A stretch of 64,000 bases of DNA, taken from NCBI RefSeq assembly GCF_004421005.1, contig NZ_CP038026.1, positions 1,364,001 through 1,428,000 of the forward strand. The letters run 5' to 3'. The notes beneath the pieces are model-generated. The model ran no database searches, had not been told where the DNA came from, and worked only from the letters and a program-made list of their open reading frames with translations. The DNA comes from Pseudoduganella plicata (GTDB lineage: Bacteria; Pseudomonadota; Gammaproteobacteria; Burkholderiales; Burkholderiaceae_D). Positions 17,114-25,765 of the stretch are shown piece by piece. The number at the start of each line of letters is the position of its first letter. Positions within the stretch are counted from its first letter, which is position 1. A program made the translations under genes and the position numbers.

Positions 17114-17133
17114 ATATGCTATTTTGAGCATAT
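17114..17133. promoter_or_regulatory. Operator 2 of the formate dehydrogenase/tungstate divergon
   Basis: ATATGCT-N6-AGCATAT, arms identical to operator 1 but with a different spacer (ATTTTG). The right arm runs into the ATG of the regulator gene at 17132, so binding here would be autoregulatory. Confidence 0.7.
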
Positions 17134-18214
17134 GTTCAAAGTAAAGATCCAGCCCCACTGGGAGATCAGCGTCCGTTCCGACATGCCTCTCGATACAGCC
17201 GCCCTGCTGGCGCTGCTGAAGGAAATCCAGGATACCGGATCGATCGCCCAGGCGGCGAAAGCCGTGCGCCTGTCGTACCGTTACGCCTGGGGCCTGCTGC
17301 GCGATGCGGAAGCCCAGTTCGCGCAGCCGCTGCTGACCACAGGCCGGGGCCGCGGTACCAGCCTGACGGCGCTGGCGGAAAAGCTCGTGTGGGCGGACCG
17401 GCGCATCGCCGCGCGGCTCTCGCCGACGCTGGAAAGCCTGGCCTCCGAGCTCGAAGGCGAACTGGGCAAGATGGTCGCGGGCGAGCCGCGCACCGTGCGC
17501 CTGGACGCCAGCCATGGCTTCGCCGTGGCCGCGCTGACGCAACACCTGCAGGCGCTGCAACTGCCCGTGGAGCTACGCTACCGCAACAGCGCGGATGCCC
17601 TGGCGGCGCTCGCCCGCGGGGAATGCGACCTGGCGGGTTTCCACGTTCCCATCGGCGCGTTCGAGCAGCCGCTGGTCGCCAGCAGTCTGCGCTGGCTCGA
17701 CCCGGCGCGTCACTGCCTGCTGCACCTGGCCGTGCGCGAACAGGGCCTGTTCGTCGCCCCCGGCAATCCGCTGGGGCTGCAGGGCATTGCCGACCTGGCG
17801 GGGCCCGGCATCCGCTTCGTCAACCGCCAGACGGGATCGGGCACGCGGCTGCTGCTGGAGATGCTGCTGGCCGAGGCGCGTATCGATGCCGCCGCCATCA
17901 ATGGCTTCGGCAGCGCCGAATTCACCCACAGCGCGGTGGCGGCCTATATCGCCAGTGGCATGGCGGATGTTGGCCTGGGCGTACGCACGGCCGCGGAGCG
18001 CTTTGGCCTCGATTTCATTCCGCTGCTGCGCGAGCGCTATTTCCTGGCCCTTAGCCGCACGGCCGCGGACGAACCGCCGCTGCGCGACGTGATCGACGTG
18101 CTGCGCTCGGCCGCCTGCCACACGCTCATCGATGCGCTGCCCGGCTACGACGCCGCAGCCACGGGCACCATCCAGTCGCTGGCCGAAGCCTTCGGCACGG
18201 GCACCACCGGCTGA
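17132..18214 (+). CDS. ModE-like HTH regulator with periplasmic-binding-protein-like sensor domain
   Basis: 360 residues. N-terminal LysR/ModE-type winged helix (about 15-80: TGSIAQAAKAVRLSYRYAWGLL) and a C-terminal domain of the PBP_like_2 / COG1910 type (about 105-330), with NRQTGSGTRLLLEMLL, the THSAVAAYIASG helix and ADVGLGVRTAAE. COG1910 domains are cytoplasmic relatives of ModA/TupA and are expected to sense Mo/W oxyanions or a related ligand. It lacks the TOBE/molbindin domain of E. coli ModE. Divergent from fdwBA-fdhD-tupBCA with two shared operators, so it is the likely switch for that operon and for itself. Start at MFKVKIQ chosen by homology-like N-terminus; the upstream extension overlaps the operator and is not coding-like. 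Confidence 0.88.
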   Translation: MFKVKIQPHWEISVRSDMPLDTAALLALLKEIQDTGSIAQAAKAVRLSYRYAWGLLRDAEAQFAQPLLTTGRGRGTSLTALAEKLVWADRRIAARLSPTLESLASELEGELGKMVAGEPRTVRLDASHGFAVAALTQHLQALQLPVELRYRNSADALAALARGECDLAGFHVPIGAFEQPLVASSLRWLDPARHCLLHLAVREQGLFVAPGNPLGLQGIADLAGPGIRFVNRQTGSGTRLLLEMLLAEARIDAAAINGFGSAEFTHSAVAAYIASGMADVGLGVRTAAERFGLDFIPLLRERYFLALSRTAADEPPLRDVIDVLRSAACHTLIDALPGYDAAATGTIQSLAEAFGTGTTG

Positions 18215-18222
18215 GGGACGGC

Positions 18223-18639
18223 ATGGACGACACCGGCCTGTTCCCACAGCTTGCGGGCACGCTGAAAGGCGGCGTGCTACTGGCATTGCTGCTGCATGCG
18301 CTGGCGCTGGTGCCGCAATGGCGTGCGCGCTACTTCAACCCGCGCTTCCTGAACCTGACGTTGACGGGATTGCTGCTGGGCGTCGTGCATGGCTGCGTCA
18401 TCGCGCTGGCGCAGCGCGAGCTGGCCGCTGGCGCCGGCGCGGACGTCGCAGTCGCCTGGGCGCTGGCTGTCGCGGGCACACTTAATGTCGCCATCGCCGT
18501 GCAGAACCTCCTGGCGGTGCACGCGCTCGTACACCTGCATCGGCCCAGCGCCATCGCCGCGCAGCGGCTGCGCGGCGCCGTTACGCCGATGGCGTGGGTC
18601 AGTGCCGGATTGGCCGTTGTCGCGTACTTCGCACTGTGA
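18223..18639 (+). CDS. Four-TM membrane protein of unknown function behind the regulator
   Basis: 138 residues with about four hydrophobic helices (13-30, 42-64, 75-98, 115-137), few charges, and His in or near membranes (LLLHALALV, GVVHGCVIAL, VHALVHLHRP). I do not recognise a family. It begins 8 bp after the regulator stop (GAGGGACGGC before ATG), so it is very likely co-transcribed. That position makes it a candidate accessory of the formate dehydrogenase/tungstate locus, but no motif proves this. Confidence 0.7.
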   Translation: MDDTGLFPQLAGTLKGGVLLALLLHALALVPQWRARYFNPRFLNLTLTGLLLGVVHGCVIALAQRELAAGAGADVAVAWALAVAGTLNVAIAVQNLLAVHALVHLHRPSAIAAQRLRGAVTPMAWVSAGLAVVAYFAL

Positions 18640-18684
18640 CCGGCGCGGCGCGGGAGCGCTTGCGAAAGGCCGAAGCGGTGGCAA

Positions 18685-21203
18685 TCAGGCGCCCAGGAAG
18701 CGCTTCAGATACGGCGCGGTACGGCTGTCCGCGCTGCGCGCCACCTCCCGCGGCGGCCCGGCCGCCACGACCGTCCCGCCCTCCTCGCCCGCGCCAGGCC
18801 CGATATCGATGACCCAGTCGCAGGCAGCCACCACGCGCATATCGTGTTCGACGGCCACGACCGTATTGCCGGCGTCGACCAGCTTCTGCAACTGCACGAT
18901 CAGCCGCTCCACGTCGGCCGCATGCAGGCCCGTGGTGGGTTCGTCCAGCACGTACAAGGTGTCGCCGCGCGATGCGCGCTGCAGTTCCGTGGCTAGCTTG
19001 ATGCGCTGCGCCTCACCGCCGGACAGCTCCGTGGCCGGCTGGCCCAGGCGCAGGTAGCCCAGCCCCACTTCGCGCAGCACGTCGAGCGCGCGGTACAGTG
19101 CCGGCTCGTCGGCAAAGAACTCCCAGGCCGCGTCCACCGTCATCCCGAGCACTTCGGCCACGTTGCGGTCGCGGTACGTGACCTCCAGCGTTTTCGCGTT
19201 GTAGCGGGCGCCCGCGCAGACCGGGCACGGGGCATATACGCTGGGCAGGAACAACAGCTCCACCATGACGAAGCCTTCGCCCTCGCAGTTGCCGCAGCGC
19301 CCTTTCGCCACGTTGAACGAGAAGCGTCCGGCGTCGTACTTGCGCGCCCTGGCGGTTTTGGTGGCGGCAAACAGCTTGCGCACGTGGTCGAACAATCCTG
19401 TGTAGGTGGCCAGGTTCGAGCGGGGCGTGCGGCCGATGGGTTTCTGGTCCACCCGCACCATGCGGCGCACGTGCTCCAGGCCCGACGCGATGCGGCCCTC
19501 CAGCGGCGTCTCTGCGGTGCGTTCCAGCTCTTCGCTTTCTTCCGGCTCGGCGGCCATCTCCTGCCCCAGTCCCCGCGCCACCAGCTCCACCAGCACCTGG
19601 CTGACGAGGCTCGACTTGCCGGAGCCGGAAACGCCCGTGACGGCCGTGAAGACCCCAGCGGGAAGTCGGCATCGAGCTTGTCGAGGTTGTTGCGGGTGAT
19701 GCCGCGCAGGCGCAGCCACGCCGCCGGGTCACGCACGTCGCGCACCGGCGGTGCCCCATCGGGGAACAGATAGTGCCGCGTTTGCGAGCGCTCCACTTTC
19801 TTCAGACCCTCGGGCGCACCGCTATATAACAGCTGGCCGCCCTGCTCGCCCGCGGCCGGCCCCACGTCGACAATCCAGTCGGCATGGCGGATGACGTCCA
19901 GCGCATGCTCGACAACGAACAGCGAATTGCCCGCCTCCTTCAGCCGCGCCATCGCACGCAGCAGCGCCACCGTGTCGGCCGGATGCAGCCCGGCGGACGG
20001 CTCGTCCAGTACGTAGACAACGCCGAACAAGTTCGAACGCACCTGCGTGGCCAGCCGCAGGCGCTGCAGCTCGCCCGGCGACAGCGTGGGCGTGCTGCGG
20101 TCCAGCGTCAGGTAGCCCAGGCCCAGGTCCAGCAGCACGTCCAGCCGCGCCAGGACGTCCTCGGCGATGCGCTGCGTGACGATCAGCTTTTCCGGATGGG
20201 CCGCGCGCTGTTTCGCGCTGACCTTCGCGCTGCCGTCCGCGTACGGGCGCATCGTGTGCGCCAGGCGCGCCAGCGGCAGCCGCGAAATGTCGGTGATGTC
20301 CATGCCGGCAAATGTGACGGACAGCGATTCCGCCCGCAGCCGCTTGCCGCGGCAGACCGGACACTCGTTGCTGACCATGTAGCGCGCCACGCGCTTCTTC
20401 ATCGACGCGCTTTCCGTGTTGGCGAACGTCTGCAGCACGTATTTGCGCGCGCCCGTGAACGTGCCCTGGTAGCTCGGCGTCTCCTTGCGCTTGAGCGCGC
20501 GGCGCGTCTCTTCCGGGCTCAAGCCGGCGTACACGGGTACCGTCGGCGTCTCGTCCGTGAACAGGATCCAGTCGCGGTCCTTTTTGGGCAGGTCGCGCCA
20601 TGGCGTGTCGACGTCATAACCCAGCGTGACGAGGATGTCGCGCAGGTTCTGGCCGTGCCATGCGGGCGGCCATGCGGCGACAGCCCGGTCGCGGATCGTC
20701 AGCGTGTCGTCCGGCACCATCGAATCCTCCGTCACCTCGTAGACCCGGCCCAGGCCATGGCATTGCGTGCACGCGCCCTCGGGGGTATTGGGCGAGAACG
20801 ACTCGGCGTACAGCAGCTCCTGGCCGGCGGGATAGTCGCCGGCACGCGAGTACAGCATGCGCAGTGAATTCGACAGCGTGGTGACGCTGCCGACCGACGA
20901 ACGCGTCGTCGGCGAGCCGCGCTGCTGCTGCAGGGCGACGGCCGGCGGCAGGCCGTCGATCTCGTCGACCTGCGGCACGGGCATCTGGTGGAACAGCCGG
21001 CGCGCATACGGCGAGACGGACTCCAGATAGCGCCGCTGCGCCTCTGCGTACAGCGTGCCGAATGCCAGCGACGACTTGCCGGAGCCGGACACGCCCGTGA
21101 ACACCACCAGCGCATCGCGCGGGATATCCAGATCGACGTTTTTCAGGTTGTGTTCGCGCGCACCGCGCACCCGGACCATGCCGGGCAGGTGTTTGTTCGT
21201 CAT
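18685..21203 (-). pseudogene. UvrA-family excinuclease ATPase (UvrA2-like), single-base frameshift
   Basis: Two overlapping frames together give one 839-residue UvrA paralogue. First half: Walker [10 protein letters not shown], zinc-type CTQCHG and CPVCRGKR, signature LSPGELQRLRLA. Second half: [37 protein letters not shown]. At about 19652-19655 a C4 run on the plus strand shifts the frame between DADFPLG and VFTAVTG; one extra C would restore the frame exactly (2519 + 1 = 840 codons). It is shorter than UvrA (about 940) and resembles the UvrA2-like group lacking the UvrB-binding part. The gene begins 3 bp after an SRAP gene. Either a sequencing error or a recent inactivation. Confidence 0.85.
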
Positions 21204-21206
21204 GAG

Positions 21207-21890
21207 TCAGTCGGCCAGTGGAACGTCGATGGGGAGCACCAAGTGGGCGCCGTCGCGCCCCGCGTAATTGACTTCGGGGCTGACCTTGTGCCATTCGAAG
21301 GCATCCGGACCCAGCGCCATCTGCCGGGCCAGCATTTCGGCCTGCGCGGCGGAGATGTCCGGGTCCAGCCAGGTGGCGGCATCGGCGGCGTTGAGAACGA
21401 CCGGACGGCGGTCGTGCACGTCCACCATGCCGCCTTCGGCATCGGCCGTAATCAGCACGAAGCCCGATTCCGCCTTGTGCTCCTTGAACGGACCGAAGTT
21501 CGCCAGCGCCAGCATGAAGATGGGTTCGCGGTCCTTGCGGTGAATGTGCCATGGCTGGCGCTTGCCTTTCTCGCCCGTCCACTCGTACCAGCCATTGGCC
21601 GGCACGACGGCGCGGCCCGTTTTCAGCAGCTTGCCCCAGTAGTTATTGGTGAGTTTTTCCAGGCGCGCGTTGACGCAGACTGGCAGCTTGGCCGCGGCCC
21701 AGGCGGCGCGATAGCCCCAGAACAGGTCGTCCACGGCGGGCTCGCCATCCTGCATGTGGATGACGGGCCGGTACGTGCCGGGGGCGGCGTTGAAGGTCGG
21801 CTCGGCCTGCGTCCGATAGGCCGCGTCGGCCCAGCCGAAAGCGGCGATGTATCGCCGCGCAATGTCGTTTTGATCGAAGCGTCCACACAT
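21207..21890 (-). CDS. yedK: SOS response-associated peptidase (SRAP/YedK, HMCES family)
   Basis: 227 residues. SRAP proteins shield abasic sites in single-stranded DNA by a thiazolidine crosslink through Cys2. Visible: MCGRF at the N-terminus (Cys2 exposed after Met removal), NARLEKL with the conserved Asn, GWYEW with the Glu, and VHDRRPVVL with the His. All expected active-site positions are present. It is transcribed just before the UvrA-family gene (3-bp gap), consistent with a damage-tolerance pair. No LexA box was found upstream. Confidence 0.93.
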   Translation of the reverse strand: MCGRFDQNDIARRYIAAFGWADAAYRTQAEPTFNAAPGTYRPVIHMQDGEPAVDDLFWGYRAAWAAAKLPVCVNARLEKLTNNYWGKLLKTGRAVVPANGWYEWTGEKGKRQPWHIHRKDREPIFMLALANFGPFKEHKAESGFVLITADAEGGMVDVHDRRPVVLNAADAATWLDPDISAAQAEMLARQMALGPDAFEWHKVSPEVNYAGRDGAHLVLPIDVPLAD

Positions 21891-21960
21891 GCCCCCATCA
21901 TAGCAGCAGGGTCCGCGCGCTTCGCGCACTGCTGTAAGGAAGCAAAGCGCGGGAAGTGCG

Positions 21961-23148
21961 TTACTCCGTGCGGCCCGCCGCCGTGTTGTTGGCCGGGTCC
22001 GCCCCGTCGGTCCAGACGACGTAGTCGTCCACCGTGTACAGGCGGCACGGCTGCTTGCTGGCACCCTGGCAGGCCGCCAGTGCGCGCTCGTTGACGGACT
22101 CGCCCTCTTCCGCCCAGCCCCAGGCGCCGCTGGACGACACGGCGAAGGCGCGCGGCGTCTGCTTCGACAGGAAGGCGCGGTACTGCTGGCGGCCCCGCTC
22201 CGGCAGGAACGGCACGGCGGCCACGTCGTCCAGCGCGGCGAAGTTCGTGGCCGGCTGCGGCACCGGTTCGGCCACGGCATACACCTGCTCCGTCGGCATG
22301 CCGATGCGCTGCAGGAAGCGCTCCACTTCCGGCAGCCAGATCGGCATGCCGTCACGGCTGCCCAGCATCGTGTGGGCGTCGTGCTTGAACGGCCCGTAGG
22401 CCACCAGGTTCACGCGGCCGCCGTTGCCGTTGAACGCGGCGTACAGGCGGTTGACCAGCTGCGGGCCGAAGTAGCTGTCGTTGGCGCCGTACATCCACAG
22501 CGTTTCGATGCGGTTCTTGCGGCCGTATTCGGCGAATGCATTGACGAGCGCCTCCTGCCAGTCGCAGCTGCCGCCATGGACCTTCAGGCCGCCTGCGAAA
22601 TTCATGACGCCGCGCACGCCCGGCAGGTCCTGCGTGGACAGCGCCACGCTGGCCAGGCCGCCGTACGACTGGCCGGCGATGACGATATGATCGGCGTCGA
22701 TCCAGCTCTGCTGGCGCGCGAACGCGACAACGTCGGCGATGTCGCCGGCCTGCTGGTAACCGTTGGCTTTCATATTGCAGCCGTAGTCCGTGTACGTGCC
22801 GGTGGACCGGGAAAAGCCCGTGCGCATGGGCACCATGACGGCGTAGCCACGCTTGACGAACTGGGCGGCCATATAGACGAAGCGGTCGCGCGACTGGGCC
22901 TTCGGGTCGCCGGGCGACTTGCCGTGGTTGATGACCAGCAGCGGGAACGGCCCGGTGCCGTTCGGCTTGTACAAGGTGGTCTCCAGCTTCACGTTCAGCG
23001 CCGTGCCGGCAGGGACGCCGATGACTTCCTCGTTCAGGCGCGTATCGAGCGGCAGCGCGACGGCCTGGGCCTGGGCGGACGAAACCAGGCCGCAAGCAAG
23101 GATGGCGGCGCTGGCGAAGTGACGAAGGCGGGCGGGAGCGGGAAACAT
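21961..23148 (-). CDS. Secreted alpha/beta hydrolase (dienelactone hydrolase-like)
   Basis: 395 residues. Sec signal peptide about 1-28 (SAAILACGLVSSAQAQA). The alpha/beta hydrolase core has the nucleophile elbow GQSYGG and a HGKSPGD oxyanion-type loop; candidate acid and His are in YGANDSYFG and FKHDAH. A C-terminal extension of about 120 residues with two Cys (AACQGASKQPC) may carry a disulfide. Secreted esterases or peptidases of this type are common and substrates cannot be predicted. Stand-alone; upstream 249 bp is shared with the small flagellar-rod-like gene. Confidence 0.85.
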   Translation of the reverse strand: MFPAPARLRHFASAAILACGLVSSAQAQAVALPLDTRLNEEVIGVPAGTALNVKLETTLYKPNGTGPFPLLVINHGKSPGDPKAQSRDRFVYMAAQFVKRGYAVMVPMRTGFSRSTGTYTDYGCNMKANGYQQAGDIADVVAFARQQSWIDADHIVIAGQSYGGLASVALSTQDLPGVRGVMNFAGGLKVHGGSCDWQEALVNAFAEYGRKNRIETLWMYGANDSYFGPQLVNRLYAAFNGNGGRVNLVAYGPFKHDAHTMLGSRDGMPIWLPEVERFLQRIGMPTEQVYAVAEPVPQPATNFAALDDVAAVPFLPERGRQQYRAFLSKQTPRAFAVSSSGAWGWAEEGESVNERALAACQGASKQPCRLYTVDDYVVWTDGADPANNTAAGRTE

Positions 23149-23397
23149 AGGAACCGTGGTGCTATCAGGAAATTGGCGTATGGAAATAATCCGATTCTGG
23201 TGTCAATGTTCCCCGATTGCAATCCAAAAAGATCAACGGCAGCGATTAAATTGCTTGCCGCACGGTGATTGTTGCGTTGACGCATCTGTTGCGTGAACAC
23301 GGCTGCAAACTGTTGCCGGGATGGGATTGCAGCGCGTTGAACGGCGCACGGTGGGATTGATTGCAGTAAACTTGCGATTCTCATTTGAAACTCGTCC

Positions 23398-23737
23398 ATG
23401 GCTCTTTCTTCGCTCGGTGCGGGCCTGTCCGGCCTGTATGCAAACCAGCAGGCGCTGGGGGGGCGAAGCGCACAACACTGCCAACATGACAACGCCGGGT
23501 TTCGCACCGCAGTCGGCTTCGTTCAACGAAGCGCGCCCGGCCGGCACCGGCGTTACGCTGTCGATCGCGGCACGCGAACTGTCCGCGACGCAGGACGTGG
23601 GCGCGCCGCCGTCCGGCACGGACCCCGCCGCCTCGATCGCCAACTCCCTCGTCTACCGGCGCGGCTTCGAGCTGGCCGCCAAGGTTATCCGGGCGGCGGA
23701 CGAGCGGCTGGGCACCCTGATCGACACGCGCGCGTGA
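23398..23737 (+). pseudogene. Small flagellar-rod/hook-like protein, frameshifted in a G7 run
   Basis: Frame 1 begins MALSSLGAGLSGLYANQQALG. After a run of seven G (23457-23463) the sequence continues in another frame with AHNTANMTTPGFAPQ and ends LVYRRGFELAAKVIRAADERLGTLIDTRA. With six G the product is 112 residues, starting with the N-terminal helix and ANxxTPG turn seen in FlgB/FlgC/FlgG-type rod and hook proteins and ending with their C-terminal helix (ANxxVxxxxxF). It is far smaller than FlgE or FlgK and no flagellar genes are nearby. Error, pseudogene or slippage switch cannot be told apart here. Confidence 0.65.
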
Positions 23738-23810
23738 GCCCTGTTCCGTACGCCTGAGAAATTCATGCCGGTATGGCATGATCGCCCGGTGTTCATTAAC
23801 GAAGCCAGGC

Positions 23811-24503
23811 ATGACGATTACCCACCTCATTTCCGATTGCGACGGCGTGCTGATCGACAGCGAAGCCGTCGCCCTGCAAGCCCTTGCCGATTACCTCGAG
23901 CCCATCGCTGGCGACCGTGACCGCCTGATCGAACTGATTCGCCCGCGCCTCGGGCTGAAACTGGAGGCGCTCGTGCTGGGTATTTGCGCCGAGCTGCGCC
24001 TGCCCGAGCCGTCGGTGCCGGACCTGGCCGCGATGCGCGGCGTCGTCGAAGGCGAATGCGACCGCAAGGCGAAACCCGTCCCTGGCGTGCGCGCCGCGCT
24101 GGAGTCCATACCGTTGCCGAAAGCCGTGGCCAGCAACAGCCGGCTGATGCGCGTGCAGGGGCTGCTGGAACGCACCAATCTGATTTCGCTGTTCGCAGGC
24201 GGCCTGTACACGGCTGATATCGCCGGCCGGCCGAAACCCGACCCGGCCGTCTACCTGACGGCGGCCGCCGGCATGGGCGCGCCCGCAGCCAACTGCGTCG
24301 TCATCGAAGACAGCATCACCGGCGTGCAGGCGGCCGTGGCGGCCGGTGCGACCGTGCTGGGCTTTGCCGGCGGTCCGCACAGCCCGGCAGACCAGGCTGA
24401 CCGGCTGCGCCAAGCCGGGGCCACGCTGGTGTTCGCATCGATGGAGGAGCTGCCCGGACTGGTCGAGCGGCTGCGATCCGGACAACAAGCTGTATTGAAT
24501 TGA
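23811..24503 (+). CDS. HAD-superfamily phosphatase / phosphoglycolate- or sugar-phosphatase-like
   Basis: 230 residues, HAD subfamily I with an alpha-helical cap. Motif I DCDGVLIDSE has the nucleophile D9 and acid D11; motif II Ser is in ASNSRLM; motif III Lys in GRPKPDP; motif IV in VIEDSITGVQAA. The arrangement is that of beta-phosphoglucomutase/YieH-like hydrolases acting on small phosphorylated compounds. Start at MTITHLISDCD rather than 33 bases upstream, because motif I then lies at the usual distance from the N-terminus. An intrinsic terminator follows. Confidence 0.88.
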   Translation: MTITHLISDCDGVLIDSEAVALQALADYLEPIAGDRDRLIELIRPRLGLKLEALVLGICAELRLPEPSVPDLAAMRGVVEGECDRKAKPVPGVRAALESIPLPKAVASNSRLMRVQGLLERTNLISLFAGGLYTADIAGRPKPDPAVYLTAAAGMGAPAANCVVIEDSITGVQAAVAAGATVLGFAGGPHSPADQADRLRQAGATLVFASMEELPGLVERLRSGQQAVLN

Positions 24504-24510
24504 CGACGGA

Positions 24511-24545
24511 AAGACCGGCAACGGCGCAGGCCGGTTTCTTTTTTG
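24511..24545 (+). terminator. Intrinsic terminator after the HAD phosphatase gene
   Basis: ACCGGC (24514-24519) pairs with GCCGGT (24530-24535), a GC stem with a 10-nt loop, followed by TTCTTTTTT. It begins 8 bases after the stop codon. Confidence 0.75.
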
Positions 24546-24590
24546 TTATTTATATGTCATCGTACGGCGACTTCCTATCCCCGTGCAACG

Positions 24591-25727
24591 ATGACCAAAG
24601 CGGCTTCCCTGTACATCGATGTCCTGCGGCTCGTCGCGGCGCTGGTGGTCTTTGCCGTCCACGCTCACTATCTGCTGCCGAAACCGATGCCGGGCCTGTG
24701 GCGGCTGGCGGCGCTGGGCGGCGAGGCGGTGACGGTGTTCTTCGTGCTGTCCGGCTTGGTCATCGCCCACGTCGTCCACACGCGGGAGACGCGCGCCGCC
24801 GACTACCTCGCTTCGCGCTTTGCCCGTCTCTACAGCGTCGTACTGCCGGGCCTGGCACTGACGGCAACGCTGGACATCGCCGGGAAACTGCTGGCACCGG
24901 CCGACTATGCGTTCACCATCGGTCAGGACAGCCGCGCCCTCCTCGCCAGCCTGCTGTTCGTCAACGAACTGTGGTGGACGTCGGCCGCGCCGCCTTCCAA
25001 CACGCCGTTCTGGTCGCTGGGTTACGAGTTCTGGTACTACCTGCTGTATGCGGCCCTGCGCTATCTTCCGGATCGGCGCGTCCGGTGGGCCACCCTGCTG
25101 ACCCTGGGCGCGGCCTGCGGACCAAAAATCCTGTTGCTGCTGCCCGTCTGGCAGCTGGGCGTGGCGGCCTATGCCATCGCCGGCCGCCACCGGCTGCGTC
25201 CCGGCATGGCCGTGTTCCACGCTGTCGTCAGCGCGGCCGGCCTGTATCTGCTGGTCGCTTCAGGGGCAAAAGCCGAATGGCACAACGCCACTGTCGCGGC
25301 GCTCGGTCCGCTGGCGCAGGGCCTGGGCCCGTCAAGCCATGTGCTGTACACGTATGCCTTCGGCGTGCTGACGACGCTGCACCTCATCGCCATGGTGACG
25401 CTGGTGCCGCTGTTCGGCAAACTGTGGCGATCCGGTGAACGCGCCATCCGGGCCACGTCCGCGCAGACGTTCGCCATCTACCTGTTTCATTACCCGCTGC
25501 TCAAGTTCCTCGTTGCCGTCACGGGCAGCATTGGCGTGCTGCGCGGTCCGGTCGTGATCGCGGTGACGCTCGCGACCATCGCCGCGCTGGGCAGCGCCGG
25601 CGATCGGCTCAAGCCGGCGTTGCGCCGGTGGTTTCTTGCGCGATTGGGAAAGTCGATACCTGAAGGCTACCGCGCCACGGCCGGCGTCGGGTTGACAAAC
25701 CCGTCGGACGCCATCGGACGCCGGTAA
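24591..25727 (+). CDS. Acyltransferase 3 family membrane protein
   Basis: 378 residues with about ten TM helices. The acyltransferase-3 pattern is clear: YIDVLRLVAALVVFAVH at the N-terminus with the catalytic-type His and a conserved Arg, then FFVLSGLVIA, and SLGYEFWYY in the middle. Members O-acetylate surface sugars, lipids or glycans; the acceptor is not identifiable and no polysaccharide cluster is adjacent. Start at MTKAASLY chosen; the upstream frame begins inside the preceding terminator. Confidence 0.87.
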   Translation: MTKAASLYIDVLRLVAALVVFAVHAHYLLPKPMPGLWRLAALGGEAVTVFFVLSGLVIAHVVHTRETRAADYLASRFARLYSVVLPGLALTATLDIAGKLLAPADYAFTIGQDSRALLASLLFVNELWWTSAAPPSNTPFWSLGYEFWYYLLYAALRYLPDRRVRWATLLTLGAACGPKILLLLPVWQLGVAAYAIAGRHRLRPGMAVFHAVVSAAGLYLLVASGAKAEWHNATVAALGPLAQGLGPSSHVLYTYAFGVLTTLHLIAMVTLVPLFGKLWRSGERAIRATSAQTFAIYLFHYPLLKFLVAVTGSIGVLRGPVVIAVTLATIAALGSAGDRLKPALRRWFLARLGKSIPEGYRATAGVGLTNPSDAIGRR

Positions 25728-25765
25728 TCAGCACCGGAAAGCGCTCTGCTCAGCCGGTAACGGCC

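Noticed and set aside
21891..21960. LexA box upstream of the SRAP gene
   Set aside because: CTG/CAG-rich sequence is present but no CTGT-N8-ACAG pattern with usual spacing.
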